From positions 434,001 to 498,000 of the forward strand of contig NZ_CP072377.1 in the NCBI RefSeq assembly GCF_018128225.1: a stretch of DNA of 64,000 bases, in the 5' to 3' direction. The notes beneath the pieces were generated by a model. The model worked only from the letters and a program-made list of their open reading frames with translations. It was not told where the DNA came from and searched no databases. The first letter of the stretch is position 1. Each line of letters opens with the position of its first letter. Below, piece by piece: positions 47,349-54,886 of this stretch. The stretch is from Leptotrichia sp. oral taxon 218 (GTDB taxonomy: Bacteria > Fusobacteriota > Fusobacteriia > Fusobacteriales > Leptotrichiaceae). A program made the position numbers and the translations under genes.

Positions 47349-47993
47349 TTAAATTTGTTGAAGCGTAACTAAGTTGTAGTCGTTGTCTTCAACAGTTATA
47401 GCTTGAATGTTGTTAAACGGAACTAAATGGATTTTGTCTTTATATTTCTGGACTAATCTATCGCAACTTTCTTTGTAAGGTTCGCTTTGGTAGTGTGGAA
47501 CTGGATAAAATGGCAATAAATTAAGACCTTTAGTATCTTTTAATTCTGTTGCTAAAGATTTATCGTCACATTCTGAAACATATTCAATATCTGGACTTGT
47601 GATGGCGCTTCCCGCAGATTCACCCACATAGATTAGTCCATTTTCAACTTTTTTTATAATAAAATCTGATAAATTTTTCTTTTGAATTTCTTGCATCAAA
47701 AAGAATGTATTTCCACCTGAAATGTGCAAAATATCAGAATCATTTATCAAATCTTTGGCTTTTGTTTCGCTCACTTCTGTAAGTTCCAAAAGTGTTATAT
47801 TCATTCCAAGACTTTCATAAATTTCCATCGCTATTTTTATATGAATGTCAATATTTTCCACTAATGCCGCAGTTGGAATCAGAGCCACAGTTTTTCCTTT
47901 CAGCTTATTTTCAAGTCCTAAGTCATTTTCTAAAAAATTTTTAAATAATTTTTCTACATATCCAAATGATGAAGTTAAAAACATTTTTTTCAT
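47349..47993 (-). CDS. Peptidase S51 family protein (dipeptidase E-like)
   Basis: A 214-residue serine peptidase-like protein with the S51 nucleophile motif YVGESAGSAI (about residue 125), ILHISGGNTFFLM before it and PVPHYQ after it. Characterised relatives cleave Asp-X dipeptides or cyanophycin products; the substrate here is unknown. It lies between the cysteine desulfurase (52 bases upstream) and thiI (96 bases downstream) without a functional link that I can see. Confidence 0.85.
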   Translation of the reverse strand: MKKMFLTSSFGYVEKLFKNFLENDLGLENKLKGKTVALIPTAALVENIDIHIKIAMEIYESLGMNITLLELTEVSETKAKDLINDSDILHISGGNTFFLMQEIQKKNLSDFIIKKVENGLIYVGESAGSAITSPDIEYVSECDDKSLATELKDTKGLNLLPFYPVPHYQSEPYKESCDRLVQKYKDKIHLVPFNNIQAITVEDNDYNLVTLQQI

Positions 47994-48045
47994 AAAATCA
48001 CTCTTCTTTCTTTATTTTTATTTTTATTTTTTAATTATTATTTTG

Positions 48046-49191
48046 TTATCTCATCTTTCTAATTCTAGCAACACTTTCTTTAACTCTTTTCACAATTTCT
48101 TCAATTTCTTCCAGTTTATTTTCATTAGAAAAGCTAAATCTTATCGCTCCGTCCAATTCAGATTGACTAAGTCCCATCGCAGCAAGAATTCTGCTATTTC
48201 CTTTTTTTGAAGAACAAGCTGATCCAGTTGAGACAAAAATATCATACATTCCCAAAAAATGTGTCAAAACTTCACCTTTTGTCCCATTAAACGAAATATT
48301 CAAAATTTTTGGACTTGATTTTTCTGTCAAAAGTGAATTTATTTTTATATTTTCAATTTCTTCTGACAATTTTTTAGCAAGATTAATTTTAAAATTTTGA
48401 GAATGAATCGCTTCTTTTTCATCTTCTTTTGAAAGAATTTCAACTGCTTTTGAAAAAGCCAAAATTAATTCAGTCGGCAAAGTTCGTTTAATAACGCCGT
48501 TTGCACTATTTGAGCCAAAAATTATGTCGTCAATTTTTACATTTTCTCCAACATAAATAGCACCAATTCCTTTTGGAGCATAAATTTTGTGACCACTTAC
48601 AGTTAGAGCATCAACTTTAATTTTACTAAAATTTATATTCGGAAGTCCAAATCCTTGCACAAAATCCGTGTGAAAATAAGTATTTTTATTTTTTTCTTTT
48701 ATAATCTCAGAAATCTTTTTCAAATCTTGAATAGTTCCAGTTTCACTATTTACAGCACCAATTGACACAACAACAGTATCTTCGCAGATCAATTCAGAAA
48801 GCGAATCCAAGTCTATAAATCCATTTTTGTCAACATCTAAGTAATCAACTCTAAATCCATTTTCTTCGTAGTGACGAAAAACTTCGTAAACTGATGGATG
48901 CTCGATTTTAGTCGTAATCAAATGCTTTTTTAATTTTGAATTTGCATTAATGATTCCTTGCAAAATGATGTTATTTCCTTCTCCTCCTCCAGAAGTGAAA
49001 AAAATTTTTTCAGGATTAACTCCTAAATATTTTCCAACAGTTTTTTTAGCATTTTTTATTTTAAGCAAAATTTTATGTCCAAAATCGTGAATTGCATCGG
49101 CATTTGCGTAATTTTCTTCCATTGCTAAAACCATTGCGTCAACAACTTCTTTTCTCGGTTTTGTACTCGCTGCATTATCTAAATATATCAT
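48046..49191 (-). CDS. Cysteine desulfurase, divergent (NifZ-like role proposed)
   Basis: A PLP-dependent desulfurase of 381 residues: YLDNAASTKPR, FFTSGGGEGNN, TDFVQGFGLP, PLP lysine in VSGHKIYAPKGIGAIYVG and catalytic Cys in TGSACSSKKGNSR. The phosphate-loop motif RxGTxN of IscS/NifS is altered to KRTLPTE. It begins the minus-strand group that includes thiI, so its likely task is sulfur supply for tRNA thiolation. It is clearly less canonical than the desulfurase at 28467-29600. Start ATG 49191; GGAAG upstream. Confidence 0.9.
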   Translation of the reverse strand: MIYLDNAASTKPRKEVVDAMVLAMEENYANADAIHDFGHKILLKIKNAKKTVGKYLGVNPEKIFFTSGGGEGNNIILQGIINANSKLKKHLITTKIEHPSVYEVFRHYEENGFRVDYLDVDKNGFIDLDSLSELICEDTVVVSIGAVNSETGTIQDLKKISEIIKEKNKNTYFHTDFVQGFGLPNINFSKIKVDALTVSGHKIYAPKGIGAIYVGENVKIDDIIFGSNSANGVIKRTLPTELILAFSKAVEILSKEDEKEAIHSQNFKINLAKKLSEEIENIKINSLLTEKSSPKILNISFNGTKGEVLTHFLGMYDIFVSTGSACSSKKGNSRILAAMGLSQSELDGAIRFSFSNENKLEEIEEIVKRVKESVARIRKMR

Positions 49192-49227
49192 TTTAAAACT
49201 TCCTTTTTATAAAATTTTTACCCATAT

Positions 49228-49233
49228 ATTATA
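49228..49233 (-). promoter_or_regulatory. Possible -10 of the cysteine desulfurase/thiI group
   Basis: On the minus strand TATAGTATAAT contains TATAAT at 49233-49228, about 37 bases before the start. No clear -35. Confidence 0.4.
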
Positions 49234-49353
49234 CTATATTTTTGAAAAATTATAAATACCTTTATTTTATTCTAAATAAAATAAAAAAATATTTTTAATT
49301 TACAAAATTTTATTTTTTTAGTAAATACTTAAATAAATAAATAAATTAAGTAT

Positions 49354-49382
49354 TTGACGGTAAAAATAAAATGTGTTATCAT
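49354..49382 (+). promoter_or_regulatory. Promoter of the malY relic
   Basis: TTGACG (49354-49359) and TATCAT (49377-49382) spaced 17, 34 bases before ATG 49417. Confidence 0.6.
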
Positions 49383-49416
49383 TTTTTTACAAAAATAAAT
49401 TTTGGATGGTGAAATT

Positions 49417-50208
49417 ATGAGTAAAAAATATGATTTTAACAATATCTAGCAAGAAGTCTCCCTCTTCTACAAGAGGGAGATGAATTGCAGAACATAACTT
49501 GAAATAATAATTATTATATGGTATAATACTCGTACATCAGGGCAGGGACTGCCCAAAGAGCTTGGTAAATATATTTGGCTAACAGAAGCAGATACTTCCC
49601 AAGAAGCTCCCTCTTCTAAAAGCGGGAGTAGTTCACTAATGCCAAATTATAAACATACAGTTTTTCAGACTTTGTCAGATGAATTATCAGAAATTACAAT
49701 AACTTGTACTGCTCCCACAAAAAGTTTTAATTTAGCGGGAGTCGGAATTTCAAATATTATCATAAAAAATAAAAAATTGCGAAAGAAATTTGAAATTGAA
49801 CAAGACAAGTCAAGTTCTCATGTATTTGCTGCTCTAGGTTACAAAGCTTGTGAATTGGCATATAATAAAAGTGAAAAGTGGCTTGATGAACTTATTTTAT
49901 TAATTGACAAAAATCAAAAATTAGTTCACGATTTTTTTATTCAAAATTTTGTAAATTTAAGTGCACCGTTAATCGAAGGAACTTACCTTCAATGGTTAGA
50001 TTTTAGAAACTTGGGACTTACAAATGAAGAATTGAAAAAGTTTATGAATGAAAAGGCAAAACTTTATTTTAGCGAAGGATATACTTTTGGAAAAGATGGA
50101 AGTGGGTTTGAGAGAATAAATTTAGCTGCACCAACTTGGGTTATAAGAGAAGCGTTAGATAGACTTTATAGTGCTTTGAAAGAAGATTTTCCACAGTTTT
50201 GTAAATAA
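49417..50208 (+). pseudogene. MalY/PatB-type cystathionine beta-lyase, disrupted
   Basis: The 5' piece (ATG 49417, MSKKYDF) matches the usual MalY/PatB start, then a small palindromic element intervenes. The 3' piece (49639-50208, 189 codons) is the C-terminal half of a class I/II PLP beta C-S lyase: NYKHTVFQTLSDEL, the PLP-lysine motif CTAPTKSFNLAGVG and LNFRNLG-like WLDFRNLGL. Roughly 200 codons, including the N-terminal half of the PLP domain, are missing. The remaining fragment cannot be an active enzyme. ATG 49639 has no ribosome site. Confidence 0.85.
49440..49636 (+). mobile_element. Small palindrome-ended IS605-related element (PATE-like)
   Basis: About 197 bases after TTTTAA. The left hairpin CTCCCTCTT/AAGAGGGAG, within an outer GCAA/TTGC pair followed by GATGAATTG, mirrors the IStron left end. 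The right hairpin CTCCC/GGGAG ends in AGTTCAC, like GAGGTTCAG elsewhere. It contains a promoter (TTGAAA 49499, TATAAT 49522, 17 apart) like that of tnpA, and a strong GGGCAG-GGA-CTGCCC hairpin (49540-49554). No coding frame. I read it as an internally deleted element retaining its promoter and omegaRNA-like part. Confidence 0.68.
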
Positions 50209-50311
50209 AAATAGAAAATAGAAAAAGTTGAGAAATTAATTTTTTCTGTTTTTTTATTATAAAAAAAGTGATATAATAAAAAATAATAAGTTTAGAAAAG
50301 GGGAAATTTAT

Positions 50312-51181
50312 ATGGAAAATGCAAAAGCAAAAAAAGAAAATATCGGACTAGTTCTTGAAGGTGGAGGAATGAGAGGAATTTTTACTGCTGGAGTTTTAGA
50401 TTTATTTTTGGAAAAAAATGTGGAAGTTGACAATTGCATTGGAGTGTCGGCAGGAGCACTGCTTGGAGTTAATTATTTGTCTAAGCAAGAAAAAAGAGGA
50501 TTTGAAGCAATTGCGGATCATATTCAAAAAAGAGAGTATGGAAGTTTCTATAATTTAATTAAAACTGGAAACTATTTTGAAACGCAGTATTCTTATCACG
50601 ACATACCAGAAAAATACAATCCTTTTGACAATGAAACATTTAAAAAAAGTCCAATAAAATTTCAGGCGGTTATAACAAACTGTGAAACTGGATTGCCAGA
50701 ATATCCTGAAATTAAAGATACAGTTGCAGATATTGATATTTTGAGAGCTTCGGCTTCACTTCCATTTTTGTCAAAAATGGTAATATTAGGAGGTAAAAAA
50801 TATTTAGATGGCGGAGTTGCGGACTCGATACCACTAAAATATTCAATAAAAAAAGGAAATAAAAAAAATATAGTTGTACTTACAAGAGATAAAAATTATA
50901 GAAAAACTCAAAGTAAGTTAGGTGCAATTTCGAAAGTAAAATATAGAAAATATCCAAAATTTGTGGAACTTATGAAAACAAGATATACAAGATACAACAA
51001 AACTTTAGAATATATTTATGATTTAGAGAAAAGAGGAGAAATTTTTATAATTCAGCCGCAAGTTCCACTTACATTGGGAAGAATTGAAAAAAATAGGGAA
51101 AAACTTGAAGAAGTTTACAAAATTGGCTACAATGAAGCTAGAAAAAGATATAATTCACTTTTAGAATATTTAAAAAAATAA
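50312..51181 (+). CDS. Patatin-like phospholipase family protein
   Basis: A 289-residue serine hydrolase of the bacterial patatin/YjjU group. The oxyanion loop GGGMRG (about residues 17-22), nucleophile GVSAG (about 44-48) and the Asp of the catalytic dyad in DGGVADSIP (about 167) are present. It lacks a signal peptide, so it should act inside the cell or at the inner membrane face; family members hydrolyse acyl lipids. The start is ATG 50312 with AAAAGGGGAAATT upstream; TATAAT at 50272-50277 may be the -10. Confidence 0.9.
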   Translation: MENAKAKKENIGLVLEGGGMRGIFTAGVLDLFLEKNVEVDNCIGVSAGALLGVNYLSKQEKRGFEAIADHIQKREYGSFYNLIKTGNYFETQYSYHDIPEKYNPFDNETFKKSPIKFQAVITNCETGLPEYPEIKDTVADIDILRASASLPFLSKMVILGGKKYLDGGVADSIPLKYSIKKGNKKNIVVLTRDKNYRKTQSKLGAISKVKYRKYPKFVELMKTRYTRYNKTLEYIYDLEKRGEIFIIQPQVPLTLGRIEKNREKLEEVYKIGYNEARKRYNSLLEYLKK

Positions 51182-51233
51182 AAAAAGTTTTAAATAAATT
51201 TGAAAAAAAACTGTTCTTTTTTTAAAAAATGTG

Positions 51234-51239
51234 CTATAC
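51234..51239 (+). promoter_or_regulatory. Extended -10 of the cold-shock gene
   Basis: TGCTATACT: TATACT with the TG extension. It gives a 5' untranslated region of about 85 bases, typical of cold-shock mRNAs that fold with temperature. Confidence 0.55.
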
Positions 51240-51329
51240 TATTTGTAGATAACCAAAAGCAAGTAAAATGTAACAAAATTAATATTTGTAACAAGTTGTT
51301 TGAGGTGTAAATTTTTAGGAGGTAATACT

Positions 51330-51527
51330 TTGTTAGGTAAAGTAAAATGGTTTAACGACAAAAAAGGATTCGGATTTATTTCAGGAGAAGATGGACAAGA
51401 TTATTTCTTACATTTCTCAAAAATCAATAAAGAAGGATTCAAAACAGTTAACGAAGGTGAAGAAGTAAGTTTTGATGTAGAAGAAGGACCAAAAGGACCT
51501 CAAGCAACAAATGTAGTTTCTCAATAA
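51330..51527 (+). CDS. Cold-shock protein, CspA family
   Basis: A 65-residue OB-fold RNA/DNA chaperone with RNP1 KGFGFIS and RNP2-like DYFLHFS (YFLHFS instead of the usual VFVHFS). I start at TTG 51330, seven bases after TAGGAGG, giving [15 protein letters not shown]; an earlier in-frame TTG at 51300 precedes the ribosome site and is rejected. It is a single-gene unit ended by a long terminator. Confidence 0.92.
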   Translation: MLGKVKWFNDKKGFGFISGEDGQDYFLHFSKINKEGFKTVNEGEEVSFDVEEGPKGPQATNVVSQ

Positions 51528-51549
51528 TAGTTAAAAATGTTGTTAAATA

Positions 51550-51594
51550 ACTATCTTGAAAAATTTTTTTGTTTTTTAAGATAGTTTTTTTTAT
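51550..51594 (+). terminator. Terminator after the cold-shock gene
   Basis: ACTATCTT (51550-51557) pairs with AAGATAGT (51578-51585), followed by nine T. Confidence 0.85.
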
Positions 51595-51612
51595 TTAAAA
51601 ATTTAAAATAAA

Positions 51613-51640
51613 AAAAGAGAGAATTATTAATTCTCTCTTT
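51613..51640 (-). terminator. Terminator of the secG unit
   Basis: AAAGAGAGAAT/ATTCTCTCTTT with loop TATTA; on the minus strand it is followed by T-runs, directly after the secG stop. Confidence 0.85.
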
Positions 51641-51644
51641 AAAT

Positions 51645-51851
51645 TTATCTCACTATTTGAAATAATATTGCAACAACCAAAAATAATGTTGCAACAACTT
51701 CAGTAAATTTTTCAATTCCTTCTTTTTCTTCATCTAAGATATTTGCTGCACTTTTTGCTAAACCTTGGCTTCTGTCAGGTTGCAATAAGATTACGCTTAT
51801 CATAATGATTGATAGTATTACTAAAGCTACGATTAATAAATTTTCTAACAT
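51645..51851 (-). CDS. secG: Preprotein translocase subunit SecG
   Basis: A 68-residue protein with two membrane helices (about 3-21 and 50-67) separated by LLQPDRSQGLAKSAANI, the SecG signature (LLQ..rG.gl). It is an accessory of the SecYEG channel. The start is ATG 51851 behind TAGGAGGACTTA. It is 37 bases downstream of tpiA, an association common in Gram-positive bacteria. Confidence 0.9.
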   Translation of the reverse strand: MLENLLIVALVILSIIMISVILLQPDRSQGLAKSAANILDEEKEGIEKFTEVVATLFLVVAILFQIVR

Positions 51852-51888
51852 TAAGTCCTCCTAAATTGTGCAAAGACTGAGAAAATAA

Positions 51889-52656
51889 CTATTTAGTTAC
51901 TGCGTCTCCAGCTTTTACTATTACTGTGAATTTTGCAGGAACTAGACTTGCTCCACCAACTAATCCACCGTCGATATCTTTTTGAGCGATTAATTCAGCG
52001 GCATTTCCGTCATTCATTGATCCACCATATTGAACTGTTACATTTTCAGCAACTTGTGCACCAAATAAATCTGTCAATAGGCTTCTTATAAATGCGTGAA
52101 CTTCTTGAGCTTGTGCAGGAGTTGCAGTTTTTCCTGTTCCGATTGCCCAAACTGGTTCGTATGCTAAAATTACATTTGCCATTTGGTCAGCAGTTACATC
52201 TTTTAATCCACCGATAATTTGACTTTTAACTACATCTTCAGTTGTATTTGCTTCTCTTTCTTCCAATTTTTCACCGATACATAAAATTGGTTTTAAATCG
52301 TGTGCTAATGCAGATTTTACTTTTTCGTTAATGATTTCGTTAGTTTCTCCGTAATATTCTCTTCTTTCAGAATGTCCTAAAATTACATATTCAACACCTA
52401 AATCTTTTAACATCAAAGGTGAAACTTCTCCTGTATAAGCTCCGCTTTCTTTAGCATTCATATTTTCAGCTGCGATTTTAATGTTTGTTCCTTTAGTTTC
52501 TCTAACAGCTGTTTCTAATGCTGTAAAAGGTGCACCAATTATAATTCCTGCATTTTTAACATCTTTTACTAATGGTTTGAATTCTGCGAAAAATTCTCCT
52601 GCTTCTTTTGCAGTTTTATTCATTTTCCAGTTTCCTGCTACAATTACTTTTCTCAT
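51889..52656 (-). CDS. tpiA: Triosephosphate isomerase
   Basis: Interconverts dihydroxyacetone phosphate and glyceraldehyde 3-phosphate in glycolysis; 255 residues. GNWKMN (Asn, Lys), GHSERR (His) and AYEPVWAIGTGKTATP (catalytic Glu) are intact, and VQYGGSMN is the phosphate loop. The frame opens at 52671, but ATG 52656 follows GGAGGAAAGATTA and gives the conserved MRKVIVAGNWKMN start. Confidence 0.97.
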   Translation of the reverse strand: MRKVIVAGNWKMNKTAKEAGEFFAEFKPLVKDVKNAGIIIGAPFTALETAVRETKGTNIKIAAENMNAKESGAYTGEVSPLMLKDLGVEYVILGHSERREYYGETNEIINEKVKSALAHDLKPILCIGEKLEEREANTTEDVVKSQIIGGLKDVTADQMANVILAYEPVWAIGTGKTATPAQAQEVHAFIRSLLTDLFGAQVAENVTVQYGGSMNDGNAAELIAQKDIDGGLVGGASLVPAKFTVIVKAGDAVTK

Positions 52657-52785
52657 TAATCTTTCCTCCAATATTTATTTATTTTTTATTTTATTTTATC
52701 ACATATCAAAAGTTTTATCAACGAAATTTTTTTTATAAATCTTTTGTCAAAACTAAAAATTTCTTTAATTTTTTTATTTTAAAGT

Positions 52786-53700
52786 TTATTTATTTGTAAT
52801 TTCATCTTTTTTTGTCAGTTCAGAAAATACAGTTGCAAGGTTTGCTAAATTTTGCATGTTGCTTGGAATAATAATTTTTGTGGCTCTTCCATCTGCCGCT
52901 TTTTCAAATGCTTCTAGTCCTCTTAAAGATAGCACTTTGTCGTTCGGAGCAGCTTCGTTTAAAACTCTTAGAGCTTCTGCTTTTGCTTTTTGAACTGATA
53001 AGATTGCTTCTGCTTCCCCTTCAGCTTCTTTAATCTGCTGTTCTTTTTTTGCTTCTGCTCTTAAAATGGCTGCCTGTTTTTCTCCTTCTGCAACTAAAAT
53101 AGCCGCTTCTCTTTTTGCCTGTGCTTCCAAAATATTTGCTCTTTTTTCTCTTTCAGCTTTCATTTCTTTTTCCATCGCAACTCTTATGTCTGCAGGTGGT
53201 AAAATACTTTTTAGCTCAACTCTGTTTACTTTTATTCCCCAAGGATCTGTCGCATCGTCCAATTCTTTTCGCATTTTTGTGTTAATGACATCTCTTGAAG
53301 TTAAAGTCTGGTCGACTGTCATATCCCCAATAATATTTCTTAGAGTTGTTGCAGTCAAATTTTCAATTGCTGAAATTGGTCGTTCAACTCCGTAAGTATA
53401 TAGTTTTGGGTCTGTTATCTGAAAATATACGACTGTGTCAATTTGCATTGTGGCGTTATCTTTTGTGATTACTGGCTGTGGGGGAAAATCCACAACTTGT
53501 TCTTTTAACGAGACAACTCTTGCCACTTTGTCAAAAAAAGGATTTATAAAACTTAATCCAGAATCTAATGATTGATAATATTTCCCCAGTTTTTCTATAA
53601 TGTAAACTTTTGATTCTGGCACAATTCTTATTGCTTTTAGTACTAAAACTGCAAAAAAAGCAAGTAAAATAATGATTAACGGTAATAATATAACTCCCAT
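52786..53700 (-). CDS. SPFH/band 7 domain protein (QmcA/stomatin-like)
   Basis: A 304-residue membrane-anchored protein: one N-terminal helix (about 3-22), a band 7 domain with IVPESKVYIIEKLGKYYQSL and VDFPPQPVITKDNATMQIDTVVYFQI, then a long coiled coil of Glu/Ala/Lys repeats (about 175-245). Such proteins form membrane microdomain scaffolds and associate with NfeD proteins; an NfeD gene lies 32 bases upstream. Start ATG 53700 with GGAGGTTATC upstream. Confidence 0.9.
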   Translation of the reverse strand: MGVILLPLIIILLAFFAVLVLKAIRIVPESKVYIIEKLGKYYQSLDSGLSFINPFFDKVARVVSLKEQVVDFPPQPVITKDNATMQIDTVVYFQITDPKLYTYGVERPISAIENLTATTLRNIIGDMTVDQTLTSRDVINTKMRKELDDATDPWGIKVNRVELKSILPPADIRVAMEKEMKAEREKRANILEAQAKREAAILVAEGEKQAAILRAEAKKEQQIKEAEGEAEAILSVQKAKAEALRVLNEAAPNDKVLSLRGLEAFEKAADGRATKIIIPSNMQNLANLATVFSELTKKDEITNK

Positions 53701-53732
53701 GATAACCTCCTAAATTTGATATTATTTTAATT

Positions 53733-54170
53733 TTACTTTTCTTTCTTTATTTTTTCTAAAATAATTTTATTTCCAACAAAACCTTTTATTTTAGCAATTT
53801 CATCTTTTTTAAAGACATCTTCGCTGATTCCTTTCCAAATGACTCCTTTAAATTTAACTTCATACTCTTTTTTTGAGTTTGTTAAGTTTAAAATTTCTTC
53901 GATTTTTATCTCATTTCCTATCATTTTGGAATTAAAATTTGTTTTTTTGCTTTTTTCAATGTAATTTTTTAAGACAGGTCTTGTGAAAATTACAAAAATT
54001 ACTGATAAAACTGAGAAAATAAAGACTTCGACGACAGGATTTCTCATAAAAAAAGATAATCCAGTTAAAACAAGTGCTGCAAGGGATAACCAAATTGTCA
54101 CAAGTCCTGGTATAATAATTTCAAGTATTGCAAATACTGCAGTTGCTATTGCCCAAAATAATTCTCCCAT
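53733..54170 (-). CDS. NfeD-like membrane protein
   Basis: A 145-residue short NfeD (NfeD1b-like): two or three membrane helices (about 5-27, 30-42, 47-64) and a C-terminal OB fold (YEVKFKGVIWKGISEDVFKKDEIAKIKGFVGNKIILEK). It pairs with the SPFH gene as in many bacteria, where the two work in membrane quality control. Start ATG 54170 with AAGGAGAAAAA. Confidence 0.88.
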   Translation of the reverse strand: MGELFWAIATAVFAILEIIIPGLVTIWLSLAALVLTGLSFFMRNPVVEVFIFSVLSVIFVIFTRPVLKNYIEKSKKTNFNSKMIGNEIKIEEILNLTNSKKEYEVKFKGVIWKGISEDVFKKDEIAKIKGFVGNKIILEKIKKEK

Positions 54171-54210
54171 TTTTTTCTCCTTTTTTACTTAAAATTTTTT
54201 TCTTAAAAAT

Positions 54211-54324
54211 TTAAAATCCGATTCCGACACCACCATGAATTCCGTTTGTTCCAATTCCAATTCCCGCACTTAGACAAGAACTTAGAGCAGCTAACAACAA
54301 AATCATTAAAATTATTTTTTTCAT
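54211..54324 (-). CDS. 37-residue putative lipoprotein
   Basis: From ATG 54324 behind AAAGGAGAAAAAATT: MKKIILMILLLAALSSC is a full lipoprotein signal with lipobox LSSC, followed by only about 20 residues ending IHGGVGIGF. The mature part is Gly/Ile rich. It is a truncated sister of the neighbouring 62-residue gene, which ends with the same IHGGVGIGF. Function unknown to me. Confidence 0.65.
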   Translation of the reverse strand: MKKIILMILLLAALSSCLSAGIGIGTNGIHGGVGIGF

Positions 54325-54359
54325 AATTTTTTCTCCTTTCAATTTATAAATTTATTTTT

Positions 54360-54548
54360 TTAAAATCCGATTCCGACTCCACCGTGAATTTTTCCGTCTG
54401 TACTAATACCAATCCTGGTATTAATCAGACCACCTGTACTGACACCTATATTTCCATGAATTTTTCCGTTACTTCCTACACTTATTCCGCCTGTGACGCA
54501 GGAAGTTAGAGATAGTAGTGTCAAAATGACTAAAATTAATTTTTTCAT
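54360..54548 (-). CDS. 62-residue Gly-rich putative lipoprotein
   Basis: Signal MKKLILVILTLLSLTSC with lipobox LTSC, then imperfect repeats of about 13 residues (GISVGSNGKIHGNIG, GISTDGKIHGGVGIG). The repeat pattern suggests a small beta structure at the membrane surface. Start ATG 54548 with GTAGGAGAAAAAA upstream, and an extended -10 TATGGTATAAT on the minus strand (54601-54596). The sister gene lies 35 bases downstream; a common mRNA continuing into nfeD is possible. Confidence 0.7.
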   Translation of the reverse strand: MKKLILVILTLLSLTSCVTGGISVGSNGKIHGNIGVSTGGLINTRIGISTDGKIHGGVGIGF

Positions 54549-54713
54549 TTTTTTCTCCTACAAATTTAATTTAAAATTTATAATTTTGTACTAATATTAT
54601 ACCATATTTTTTTAAAATAGAATAAAAAAATTTTATTTTAAAAAAAATTCAAAATAATATTATTTTTATTTTAAATAATTTTTATAAAAAATCAAAAAAA
54701 ATAGTAAAAAAAG

Positions 54714-54742
54714 TTTACTTTTTTGAAAAACTTTTATATAAT
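54714..54742 (+). promoter_or_regulatory. Promoter region of the second autotransporter
   Basis: TTTACT (54714-54719) and TATAAT (54737-54742) spaced 17. The segment GAAAAACTTTTATATAATTT (54725-54744) recurs at 54833-54852, nearer the gene. Between them GATAAAAT-CGGT-ATTTTATC (54783-54802) is a perfect hairpin. The rest of 54549-54886 is A/T-rich without a gene. Confidence 0.6.
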
Positions 54743-54886
54743 TTAGTAAAGACTGATATAAGAATATAATATGTTAAATAAAGATAAAATCGGTATTTTA
54801 TCTGTAAAAATTAAAAAACATTAAATTATAAGGAAAAACTTTTATATAATTTAAACAGATTTTTTGATTTTTAGAAAGGAAGAACT

